From Sulfidibacterium sp964588415 (GTDB lineage: Bacteria > Bacteroidota > Bacteroidia > Bacteroidales > F082), in contig CAZPPK010000070.1 in the NCBI GenBank assembly GCA_964588415.1, positions 1 to 13,715 of the forward strand: a DNA stretch of 13,715 nt, in the 5' to 3' direction. This document shows positions 1 to 6,722 of this stretch, piece by piece. The notes beneath the pieces were generated by a model that was not told the DNA's origin, searched no databases, and saw only the letters and a program-made list of their open reading frames with translations. The stretch's first letter is position 1; the number at the start of each line of letters is the position of its first letter. The position numbers and the translations under genes are program-made.

Positions 1-28
1 TTCTTTGCTATCTCCAAAGAAAAATGTT

Positions 29-99
29 GTCATTTCGACGAATACAGTGAGGAGAAATCTCCCAGGAAAGAACCTTTTGTCAAGGGGATTTCTCCCCCC
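29..99. repeat. REP-like intergenic inverted repeat
   Basis: The stretch begins GTCATTTCGACG and contains two arms, GGAGAAATCTCCC (51-63) and GGGGATTTCTCCCC (84-97). The arms can pair with each other through GAGAAATC/GATTTCTC, and each is nearly palindromic by itself. This wording (GTCATTTCGA...GTGAGGAGAAATCTCC...GGGGATTTCTCC) is typical of dispersed REP-like elements in Bacteroidota intergenic DNA. No coding sequence is supported here. Membership of a genome-wide family is inferred from memory of the pattern; only one copy lies in the window. Confidence 0.6.
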
Positions 100-164
100 G
101 GTACCAATGATAATTTTTGATAAATGACTGTTTTATTGATAATTATAGGTTCTGTGGAAAAATT

Positions 165-286
165 CGTCGTTACAATCCGCCCCAAGGCGGAGAAACAATC
201 TCACCATAATAATAAAATCATGTAAACAAAGAGATTGCTTCGTCGTCTTGTCCACATCCAGCCCCATACTCCTCGCAATAGGGACG
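165..286. repeat. Degenerate second REP-like element with hairpins
   Basis: This holds a perfect small hairpin (CCGCC at 177-181, GGCGG at 186-190, loop CCAA). It also holds an inverted repeat CAATCTC (196-202) / GAGATTG (231-237), followed by GAGATTGCTTCGTCG and CCTCGCAAT...GACG (271-286). The words GAGATTGCTTCGTCG and CCTCGCAATGACG recur in a second kind of Bacteroidota repeat. The outer arms here match poorly, so this is probably a decayed copy. It adjoins the repeat at 294-342, and together with the element at 29-99 these fill most of the gene-free stretch 1-379. Confidence 0.45.
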
Positions 287-293
287 TTTTTTG

Positions 294-342
294 TTGTCAT
301 ATCACTATGTTGCGCCCCTTTTTCCACGGGTGCTGGGTCTCG
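294..342 (-). repeat. ~48 bp repeat, copy A (inverted to copy B at 1746-1792)
   Basis: Read on the minus strand it carries the blocks GAGACCCA, CCCGT, AAAAAGGGGC and the 17-base ACATAGTGATATGACAA, in that order. The same blocks in the same order and almost the same spacing occur on the plus strand at 1746-1792. Differences are a few substitutions and 1-2 base gaps. The two copies point in opposite directions and bracket the ExbB-like and LytTR genes. Confidence 0.7.
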
Positions 343-379
343 AAATGAACTGTGTTAAAAAGCAAATGTTTTTTGATAA

Positions 380-769
380 TTATTTCAGTTTTTTCTCAAG
401 GATATTGCTGGCTACAAACCACAATAGCATTGAGAAAAGAAAAATGAATATTCCGTATAAGGTCGTAATCAAAGACACTTTTACTCCCCCATATATCAAT
501 GCCGGGGAAATGTCACCGGCTCTTTCGATGGCAGAAAATGCCTGATAAAAACCAATTAACTGGCCCAAAATTCCGGTAATCATTGCAAACAGGCCTATAG
601 ATCTTCCATACCCCAATTTACGCAATGCTTTTTCAGTAGTTATTTGTTGTGAAACAAAACCGGTGATGAAGTAATAAGCAATCCATGCCACCATAATAAT
701 TAATAAAATGGTCAGAGTACTCATAAATAGTGTACCACCCATGTAAAACAATTCTCCTAATTCTTTCAT
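380..769 (-). CDS. Small MotA/TolQ/ExbB-type proton channel family protein
   Basis: A 129-residue inner-membrane protein with three predicted membrane segments (about 12-37, 57-80 and 97-125). Residues 66-118 match the core of the MotA/TolQ/ExbB family: a G-I-L-G-Q-L-I-G helix start, an acidic/Asp-Ser-Pro loop (83-89), then a G-G-x-K-V-S-L-I-T-T-L-Y-G helix. Relatives such as ExbB and TolQ convert proton motive force into motion of a partner. This one is much shorter (ExbB/TolQ are roughly 230-245 residues) and has Gln70 where the GLLGT motif of ExbB/TolQ has Thr. No ExbD/TolR-type partner is next to it. Short stand-alone forms like this are familiar in Bacteroidota, usually with no known role. 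The start is ATG, with a promoter-like box just upstream. It is transcribed divergently from the LytTR regulator. The family call is firm; the function is unknown. Confidence 0.82.
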   Translation of the reverse strand: MKELGELFYMGGTLFMSTLTILLIIMVAWIAYYFITGFVSQQITTEKALRKLGYGRSIGLFAMITGILGQLIGFYQAFSAIERAGDISPALIYGGVKVSLITTLYGIFIFLFSMLLWFVASNILEKKLK

Positions 770-794
770 AACTTTTATTTTAGTTTAACTGCCG

Positions 795-827
795 CAAAAT
801 TAGTGCAGATAAAAGGGCTTAATCAAG
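795..827 (-). promoter_or_regulatory. Candidate promoter of the ExbB-like gene
   Basis: On the minus strand, TAATTTTG (802-795) fits the Bacteroidota -7 box TAnnTTTG. CTTG (827-824), about 21 bases upstream, is one mismatch from the -33 TTTG box. Transcription would start near 789, about 20 bases before the ATG at 769. This is a pattern match only. Confidence 0.45.
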
Positions 828-916
828 GTCAAATCCGGTTCTAAACCGATTGTTTATCGACTCATTATTAGAGAAGTTAATATTTTACCGAATTTAGTGG
901 AAAATAATGAATAAAC

Positions 917-1693
917 ATGAAAATAAAATCATCCAATCCTTATTATCATATCATCTATCTGGCCTTGGTGATTATTGTTCTGTCACTGGTTTTCGGCATA
1001 TCGTGGGGCAATAATATCGCTGCATTTTTCTTCATTTGTATGCTTCTACCAGTTGTATTGGGAACCTCATACTTTTTTAATTATGTGCTGGTGCCACGAT
1101 ATTATATGAAAAGGAAATTCTTTTGGTTTGGATTATATACCTTTTATACAGTGATCGTGTCGTTGTATCTCGAAACGATTGTACTCCTGCTTTCGTTCAT
1201 ATACCTTGGAAATTTCAGCTTTCATATCATGAACCCCAATGCTACGGACACTATTTTACTGGCGGTCATTTTGTATCTGTTGGTATTTCTTGGATCATTA
1301 CTGTTAATGGTGCGTCAGATTAAAGAAAAGCAAGAGCTCATTCAGCAACTCATGGTAGAAAAAGAAAAAATGGAAAAAGCATTTCTTGAGATCATATCCA
1401 ATAGAAAAACTGCAAAAATTCCCTATGATGATATTATTTATATAGAGAGCCTGGCCGATTATATTAAGGTAAACACAATCAGTGATCAAATTATCAGTAA
1501 AGAGAAAATAAGCAACCTGGCCTCCAGACTGCCTGATATGTTTTTACGGATTCACCGGTCGTTTATAGTCAATAAAGAAAGAATAAAAAGTTTTTCATAT
1601 AATGAAGTATTGGTGGATGACGTCCATTTAAATATAGGGCGAAGCTACAGGGAAGTAGTCAGGGAATCTTTAAAAAGCGCTCCGGGAAATTAA
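917..1693 (+). CDS. Membrane-anchored LytTR-family transcriptional regulator
   Basis: A 258-residue protein with four predicted membrane helices (about 11-30, 33-60, 70-98 and 112-133). A short charged, coiled-coil-like linker (134-160) leads into a C-terminal LytTR DNA-binding domain (about 165-252). LytTR hallmarks are visible: IPYDDIIYIESLADYIKV (168-185), FLRIHRSFIVNKERI (209-223) and IGRSYREVV (240-248). The membrane part, with its SYFFNYVLVPRYY stretch (51-63), resembles the sensor region of Bacteroidota LytS-type histidine kinases (His_kinase family). Here it is fused straight to the DNA-binding domain with no kinase or receiver. It therefore looks like a one-component regulator acting from the membrane, with an unknown signal. 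LytTR proteins often regulate neighbours; the divergent ExbB-like gene is an obvious but untested candidate target. Confidence 0.87.
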   Translation: MKIKSSNPYYHIIYLALVIIVLSLVFGISWGNNIAAFFFICMLLPVVLGTSYFFNYVLVPRYYMKRKFFWFGLYTFYTVIVSLYLETIVLLLSFIYLGNFSFHIMNPNATDTILLAVILYLLVFLGSLLLMVRQIKEKQELIQQLMVEKEKMEKAFLEIISNRKTAKIPYDDIIYIESLADYIKVNTISDQIISKEKISNLASRLPDMFLRIHRSFIVNKERIKSFSYNEVLVDDVHLNIGRSYREVVRESLKSAPGN

Positions 1694-1745
1694 ATAAATT
1701 CATATTGTTCATTTTTTTGCCATTCAAAGAAAAATGCTATTATTC

Positions 1746-1792
1746 TGAGACCCAATACTCCCGTAAAAAGGGGCACACATAGTGATATGACA
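1746..1792 (+). repeat. ~48 bp repeat, copy B (inverted to copy A at 294-342)
   Basis: It carries GAGACCCA, CCCGT, AAAAAGGGGC and ACATAGTGATATGACAA in the same order as the minus strand of 294-342. It lies 53 bases after the LytTR stop codon. Just before it, the 12-mer CAAAGAAAAATG (1725-1736) also occurs at 15-26 near the left edge, which may be a further trace of shared repeat ends or chance in AT-rich DNA. Confidence 0.7.
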
Positions 1793-1808
1793 AGAAATTC
1801 CAATACCA

Positions 1809-1852
1809 AAAATTCAAATCCTGAAAGGGAGTATCAGGGGTTTTGGAATTTT
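1809..1852. repeat. Imperfect palindrome in the gene-free stretch 1694-2059
   Basis: A hairpin has a perfect inner stem CCTGA (1820-1824) / TCAGG (1834-1838) and an outer AAAATTC (1809-1815) matching GAATTTT (1846-1852), with an imperfect AAA/TTT-rich stretch between. It sits inside a run of TTTGGAATTTT-type sequence (about 1798-1910) of the sort that recurs in Bacteroidota intergenic DNA. It could act as a terminator for the LytTR gene, but it lies more than 110 bases past that stop codon and is followed by no clean T-run. The remainder of 1694-2059 shows only AT-rich sequence and a loose CACTGAT (1991-1997) / ATCAGTG (2033-2039) pair. Confidence 0.4.
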
Positions 1853-2059
1853 GAGTTTGGTTTTTGGGTCATTGTTTGACTTTTGTTTATTGTTTTTTGG
1901 AATTTTATAAAAAATCACTTTTACAACCTGTTACAAATACTTGTCATTGGTAGATAAAAGGATAATGATTTAACTGATAGTTAGGTTCTCCACTGATCTA
2001 TTGATCATAATTCATCAGTTTCATCATAAAAAATCAGTGTACCAATTCACATAATATTC

Positions 2060-4687
2060 TTATGATTTAATCACTTTTGCCAGAACGGTCGGAACCTGAA
2101 ATAGGTCGTAATCCTGATCGTAAACAAGGTACCTGTCGTTCCATTCGGGGTCGAACTTTTGTTTGTAGTCGCGGATGCCTTTGTGCTGCGCGAGCACTTT
2201 GATGCGATTGTAGGCAAACTTCACCGTTTTTTCGGGGAACGATTTGGTTTCATTTGCAACACTGATGGGGGCAAAACCCAGGTTCACATAGCGGTAACCC
2301 CTGTCTTTTGCATGATCAAACAGCGCGATCAGAATAAAATCCATCACGCCGTTGGGCGCATCATTGGTTTTCCGCATCAGGTCGTAAGTAGTTTCTTCTT
2401 GCACATGATCGGGAATGATGTTCAGAAAGGCCACGATCTTTTCTTCATCATTCTCCACAGTGATAATTTCCTGGTTTTTGATCTCTTCCCAGTCGAACAT
2501 GCCCTGTGATAAAACAATTTCTTTACGGCCGGTGTCTTCCAGCCATTCGTCGCTTACCAGCTTCAGCTTTTGCACCACGCCGTCTTTTACCGGCGGCATG
2601 TGCACGGTGGTGGTATATCCACTACTTTTAATCTTATTCAGGGCATTTCGTAACGATTTCTTGCTGTTACCCGTCATACTGAACGCCGTTAGATCCACCA
2701 CGGCTTCCTGCCCGATGAACATCGTTTTTTTGTTCAACGCAGTATAAACATCCAGTGATTTGGCAGGCACGCGGTAATAGATGTTATTCAATCCGTTCTG
2801 GTAGCAGTATTTGTCAAACTCTTCAATACAACAACTCATTTCATCATTGTCTGAAGAAACCGGAGTTTCGAGCACAACCGCAAAATGTCTCGATATCCGG
2901 TACGAAAGAAATGCTTTCCGGCTGTGCGAAAAGAAGATCATCTTGTCGCTGTAGGTTTTGAAATAATCGAGTGCCGAATTCCCGTAAGATTCGATCAGCT
3001 GCGTTGCCTCTAAAAATTCTTCATCCGAAACATTTTTATGTGGGATGAAGGATCTCACGAAAGTGTAAATCAAAAAGGTGATGGATAAAAAGCCACTGGC
3101 ATTGATAGAAAACAGGAAAAATTTTGCAAAACGGTCGTGTGGTATGAGTGTCTCGCTTCGTATCAAAAAATAGTTTTGCAACGTGTATTGCCAGGACTGG
3201 ACAAAGCTGAAATTAATATTGAAATGATTTTTATCCAGCAGATAAAATCCGAGAATGCCGTAAATAAACACCGCCAGCATCACCAGCAAGGCGGTCAGAA
3301 TACCCACATTTTTGAGTTTCGGATCGGACTTGATAATGTATTGTTTTCGTGTAAAGATCAACGTTACAATCACGAAAAGCGCAAAAATGGATTCAGAGTA
3401 ATTAATCCCTTTGGTGAGATTTCCCGCAAAGGACAAAATGCTTAAAAACAAAGCAAACCACCAAGCCGTCTTCAGGCCTTTCAGCATATACGTGGCGGTA
3501 ACAAGGGAAAACAATCCGGCAAAGACCACAAGAAAATCGGATGTGTACAAAAACTGTGGTGGCAGGAAGCTCCGCAATAGGGTCATTCGTGAATGAATGG
3601 TCGGCGTAAGTACCGAAATAATGTTGAAGATGCCCAGCAATACCAAGAACAGTGCCGGGAAAATACGCAAGAGAAACTTATTGACCTTAGAGACAAACAC
3701 CAGTGCCCCGGCTACCAGCGGGAGCCAGAACTCGAAAAAGCGATACATAAGTGTGATGGCGATGGCCTGCACACTACTGAATCCAAATTGGATGAGAATG
3801 TAAGTCATGGAAACTTCCACCGGGCCCAGGCCTCTCAAAAATGGCGAAATAATCAAAAACACCACCGAAATGATGTATCCCATCAGTGCACCTGACAACG
3901 ACGGGTCGATCCCCAGTGCGATCATGGCGATGTAAACCTGTGCAATCCCGATAACTTCGATGACGGTTGACGCGATGACTGTGTACAAAAACTGACGATT
4001 GTCGATTTCGTGCTCCTGCATATCGTTGATAAAGACCTCAGCTTCGGGAGCAAACCGTATCAAAAGCGAAAAGAAATATCCTTTTTTACGAATAGACCGG
4101 AAGATTGCAATCAGTAGCACCATTAAAACCACAATAGATAACAATGCATACCATTCGTTTGCCCCAAACGAGCCGGTGCTGAAATTGGAATAAATAAAGG
4201 CGGGGATGGCCACGATGACCACCGTGAGAATCCCCACAAATCCGTATATGGATGATGCAAAATGGATCTGTGATTTTTTAATGCACTTGTCGCTGATAGA
4301 ATTTGTGAAAAATGCCAATGATGAAATTCCGCCTGCAGGTAGAAAAACGCTCACAAAATTTCTTTTGATGAAAAGCCGGGTGGCATCACCCAGCGAAACT
4401 TTCAGTTTAACAGAAGCAAAGGAATAAACATACATCTGCCCCTGAAGGAAAATATACAACACCGTCGAAATAACGCCTGCCAGAAGCCACCATAGGTTAG
4501 CGGATATCAGTACGTTTTTAACATTGATGATCTCGGAATGCTCGTTTTTAATGAAAACCACACCCAGCGCAATAAAAAGAGATGTCAATGCAAATTGTGC
4601 AATGATCTTGGTATTGTTTTTAAAACCAGGACTTACTCCCTTCCGAAACATATTGATCGATAAACTTTTTAATGGCTTAAAATTCAT
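2060..4687 (-). CDS. mprF: MprF: lysyl-phosphatidylglycerol synthase/flippase
   Basis: An 875-residue bifunctional membrane protein. The N-terminal ~550 residues are a polytopic flippase-type region (LPG_synthase_TM family, more than a dozen hydrophobic segments). It includes the family signature RNFVSVFLPAGGISS (109-123). The C-terminal ~310 residues form the cytosolic aminoacyltransferase domain (LPG_synthase_C/DUF2156). Visible landmarks are DLMR (769-772), APNG (777-780), a VNLGFAPIS stretch (801-809) and GIRDYKQKFDPEWNDRYLVY (837-856). Family members move lysine (sometimes alanine) from aminoacyl-tRNA to phosphatidylglycerol and flip the product outward, lowering surface negative charge and raising resistance to cationic peptides. 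The amino acid and the lipid used here cannot be read from sequence. Length matches full-length MprF, so both activities are likely intact. The start is ATG, 80 bp after the stop of the AcvB/VirJ remnant, suggesting a former or present operon. Confidence 0.92.
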   Translation of the reverse strand: MNFKPLKSLSINMFRKGVSPGFKNNTKIIAQFALTSLFIALGVVFIKNEHSEIINVKNVLISANLWWLLAGVISTVLYIFLQGQMYVYSFASVKLKVSLGDATRLFIKRNFVSVFLPAGGISSLAFFTNSISDKCIKKSQIHFASSIYGFVGILTVVIVAIPAFIYSNFSTGSFGANEWYALLSIVVLMVLLIAIFRSIRKKGYFFSLLIRFAPEAEVFINDMQEHEIDNRQFLYTVIASTVIEVIGIAQVYIAMIALGIDPSLSGALMGYIISVVFLIISPFLRGLGPVEVSMTYILIQFGFSSVQAIAITLMYRFFEFWLPLVAGALVFVSKVNKFLLRIFPALFLVLLGIFNIISVLTPTIHSRMTLLRSFLPPQFLYTSDFLVVFAGLFSLVTATYMLKGLKTAWWFALFLSILSFAGNLTKGINYSESIFALFVIVTLIFTRKQYIIKSDPKLKNVGILTALLVMLAVFIYGILGFYLLDKNHFNINFSFVQSWQYTLQNYFLIRSETLIPHDRFAKFFLFSINASGFLSITFLIYTFVRSFIPHKNVSDEEFLEATQLIESYGNSALDYFKTYSDKMIFFSHSRKAFLSYRISRHFAVVLETPVSSDNDEMSCCIEEFDKYCYQNGLNNIYYRVPAKSLDVYTALNKKTMFIGQEAVVDLTAFSMTGNSKKSLRNALNKIKSSGYTTTVHMPPVKDGVVQKLKLVSDEWLEDTGRKEIVLSQGMFDWEEIKNQEIITVENDEEKIVAFLNIIPDHVQEETTYDLMRKTNDAPNGVMDFILIALFDHAKDRGYRYVNLGFAPISVANETKSFPEKTVKFAYNRIKVLAQHKGIRDYKQKFDPEWNDRYLVYDQDYDLFQVPTVLAKVIKS

Positions 4688-4762
4688 GAAAAACGGGTCT
4701 TTCTATTCAAAATAGGTTTTAATCAAAAAATTGCTTTAAACCTTATCCCTTCCGGGGTCGGC

Positions 4763-4770
4763 CAAAGTTA
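4763..4770 (-). promoter_or_regulatory. Candidate -7 box upstream of mprF
   Basis: On the minus strand this reads TAACTTTG, a perfect fit to TAnnTTTG. Its first three bases are the TAA stop codon of the upstream AcvB/VirJ remnant. No good TTTG -33 box is seen at the expected distance, so this is weak. If real, transcription would start near 4757, giving mprF about 70 bases of leader and its own promoter. Confidence 0.28.
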
Positions 4771-5271
4771 TAAAAATTGCTCCGATAATTTTGGTTTCCC
4801 ATATAAAGAAATCAAAATCTGAGGCATGTCTGGATCACTGTCAGTATTGACAATTTCGAGAGGGAAACCCGAAGAATCTTTTTTTTTGATGGTTTCGGGA
4901 TTTACGATCTTATCATAACACGACAAAACCCGCGGTATCCAGTTTTTAAATTGTAAATACCGGCTCAGCGCTTCAAAATCCTCTGACAGGTGAACACAGG
5001 GTCTGCTAGATTTCCGAACAAAACTCCAGTAATGATTGATGTTGATACCCACGACCAAAGCGCCTCGTTTTACCAGCGTCCTCGCAGCTCCGGCCAATGT
5101 ACTATTCCAGTCGCCATTTCCCGATATGAAAAGCACTATTTCATTGGCATGAGAAGACCGGTAAACATTTAATGTGCCAAATTTTTTGGATGGAAATGGT
5201 TCTACTTTAATGGACTGAGCCATCACCCCCGTGCATGTCCACAGAAGCAAACTAAATAAAACAGCTCTCAA
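4768..5271 (-). pseudogene. Truncated AcvB/VirJ-family protein (likely lysyl-lipid hydrolase remnant)
   Basis: A 167-codon frame with a signal peptide (about 1-18, ending V-M-A). Residues 20-112 look like the first half of a VirJ/AcvB alpha/beta-hydrolase domain: VLFISGNGDWN (46-56, the SGDGGW motif with changes), RGALVVGININHYW and a CVHLSEDFEALSRYLQ segment. The expected G-Y-S-x-G-A serine motif should follow but is absent. The sequence jumps to KNWIPRVLSCYDKIV, which resembles the end of such a domain, and then to a start of a second domain (FPLEIV...ILISLYG) that stops before its motif. This fits an internal deletion plus C-terminal truncation of a two-domain protein usually above 400 residues. 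The only start giving the signal peptide is TTG, with a stop codon just upstream. AcvB of Agrobacterium hydrolyses lysyl-phosphatidylglycerol and is encoded beside the synthase; the same pairing is seen here. The family is fairly certain; decay is an inference. Confidence 0.68.
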
Positions 5272-5506
5272 TGTCTATTGATATTTAATGATTTAGGCGT
5301 TCAAATTTCGGGCGGTAAAATACCTAAATTTTCTATCCCAAATTCAGTCATTTGCATTTTCCCGTTTTTAAAAAAATGCCAAACCAGAACGCCTTCGTAT
5401 GATAGAAAATCGTCTTACGATTCCGGCTGTTTCAGAAGAAAATACACAGTCGTTCCGTAAAAGATCTTTCCACATAATGCTGCCGTCTGACGCTAAATGG
5501 TAAAGA

Positions 5507-6598
5507 TTAAATCCTATTCGGGAATTTGTAAACGATGGAATTGATGTTCATGCCCGCTCCTACCGAAGCAAACACAATATAACTTCCGGGAATTAATTTC
5601 TGACCTTCCATCTCACCTTTCCTGATAATATCCAGCAAAGTGGGCACTGTAGCCACCGAGCTGTTTCCCAGCCAGGATATGGTCATGGGCATTTTGTCTT
5701 TTGGGAAAGACCTGTGGCCATATAATTTAAATAATCGCTGGACAATGGCTTCGTCCATTTTTTCGTTGGCCTGATGGATCAGAATTTTGTCAATATCTTC
5801 GATGGAAAGTCCGACTTTATCAATGCTTTCTTTCACAGTATCCGGCACATATGTCAAAGCATAGTTATAAAGCTTTCTTCCGTACATTTTCAGGTACACT
5901 TCATTTCCACTGTATTTCGGATTATAGGAGCTATCCATCCAAAGTTCAAAAGCGTGCTCTACTGTGTCAGTGCGCGTGCTGTACGAAATAATCCCCACAG
6001 GTTCATCGCTTTCAACGGCTTCAATCAGCGTGGCACCAGCGCCGTCAGCATAAATCATACTGTCGCGGTCGTGCGGATCGCAGATCCGTGAAAGTGTATC
6101 TGCACCAATAACCAAAGCTCTGCTTGCATCGCCTGATTTCAGGAAATAATTGGCTTGGATCATTCCTTGTATCCAGCCGGGACATCCAAAAGGAATGTCA
6201 TAGGCAATGGTTTTGGGATTTACGATTCCCAGTTTGTGTTTTACCCTTGATGCCAGTGTAGGCACCTGATCGGTATGTCTGTTGGATGCAGGAACATCTC
6301 CGAAATTGTGAGCGAAAATAATATAGTCAAGACTTTCCGGGTCAATATCTGAAGATTCTAACGCGTCTTTTGCAGCAAAATATCCCATATCTGAAGCCAC
6401 AAGATCATCCGTCACCCAGCGCCTTTCCCTGATCCCTGTTATTTTTTCGAATTTTTCTATGATATCATGAGGATCGTTTTCAAATGACTGCCCTTTTTCA
6501 TCATAAAATTTAGAATCCAGAAAAAAGCTGTTTGGAATTATCTGAGTAGGAATATATTTACCGGTTCCAATAATAATGGTATGTCTTTGACCTTTCAT
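5507..6598 (-). CDS. Ketoacyl-ACP synthase III (FabH-like)
   Basis: A 363-residue thiolase-fold condensing enzyme. The KAS III triad is visible: Cys139 in DIPFGCPGWIQG, His275 in LIHQANEKMD and Asn312 in GNSSVATVP. The C-terminal FASVGAGMNIN stretch (343-353) matches the usual FGAG-type end. FabH enzymes condense an acyl-CoA with malonyl-ACP to start fatty acid synthesis. The protein is somewhat longer than classical FabH (about 317-335 residues), with an extra N-terminal stretch (about 22-45). It is not next to plsX, acpP or other fab genes, so it may be an accessory KAS III with a different starter unit or with a role in secondary lipid or polyketide synthesis. The start is ATG, with lysine/basic residues following. 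It is separated from the PAP2 gene upstream by 124 bp and from the AcvB/VirJ remnant downstream by 235 bp in which I see no gene. Confidence 0.85.
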   Translation of the reverse strand: MKGQRHTIIIGTGKYIPTQIIPNSFFLDSKFYDEKGQSFENDPHDIIEKFEKITGIRERRWVTDDLVASDMGYFAAKDALESSDIDPESLDYIIFAHNFGDVPASNRHTDQVPTLASRVKHKLGIVNPKTIAYDIPFGCPGWIQGMIQANYFLKSGDASRALVIGADTLSRICDPHDRDSMIYADGAGATLIEAVESDEPVGIISYSTRTDTVEHAFELWMDSSYNPKYSGNEVYLKMYGRKLYNYALTYVPDTVKESIDKVGLSIEDIDKILIHQANEKMDEAIVQRLFKLYGHRSFPKDKMPMTISWLGNSSVATVPTLLDIIRKGEMEGQKLIPGSYIVFASVGAGMNINSIVYKFPNRI

Positions 6599-6722
6599 TT
6601 TTTTTTAATTTCTAAAAACTAGGAAGAGGCAAATTAAAGGAAATAATTCGACAAAGTAAAAGCGATAGCAGATGTTTTTTTAAACACTGGTCGTAATTGC
6701 CCTGAAATTCTACTAAAAGTGA

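Noticed and set aside
108..146. Repeated TTGATAATT/ATGATAATT words as possible iterons
   Set aside because: There are only two or three short AT-rich copies with irregular spacing, as expected by chance in this composition.
133..327. A 64-codon minus-strand reading frame across the left repeats
   Set aside because: It runs straight through the REP-like arms and copy A of the inverted repeat, and has no recognisable domain. It is best explained as chance coding of repeat DNA.
291..545. An 84-codon plus-strand frame antisense to the ExbB-like gene
   Set aside because: It overlaps a clear family gene on the other strand and has no family resemblance of its own.
1991..2039. CACTGAT...ATCAGTG inverted repeat downstream of mprF as a terminator
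   Set aside because: Seven-base arms with a 35-base loop and no T-run are too weak to call.
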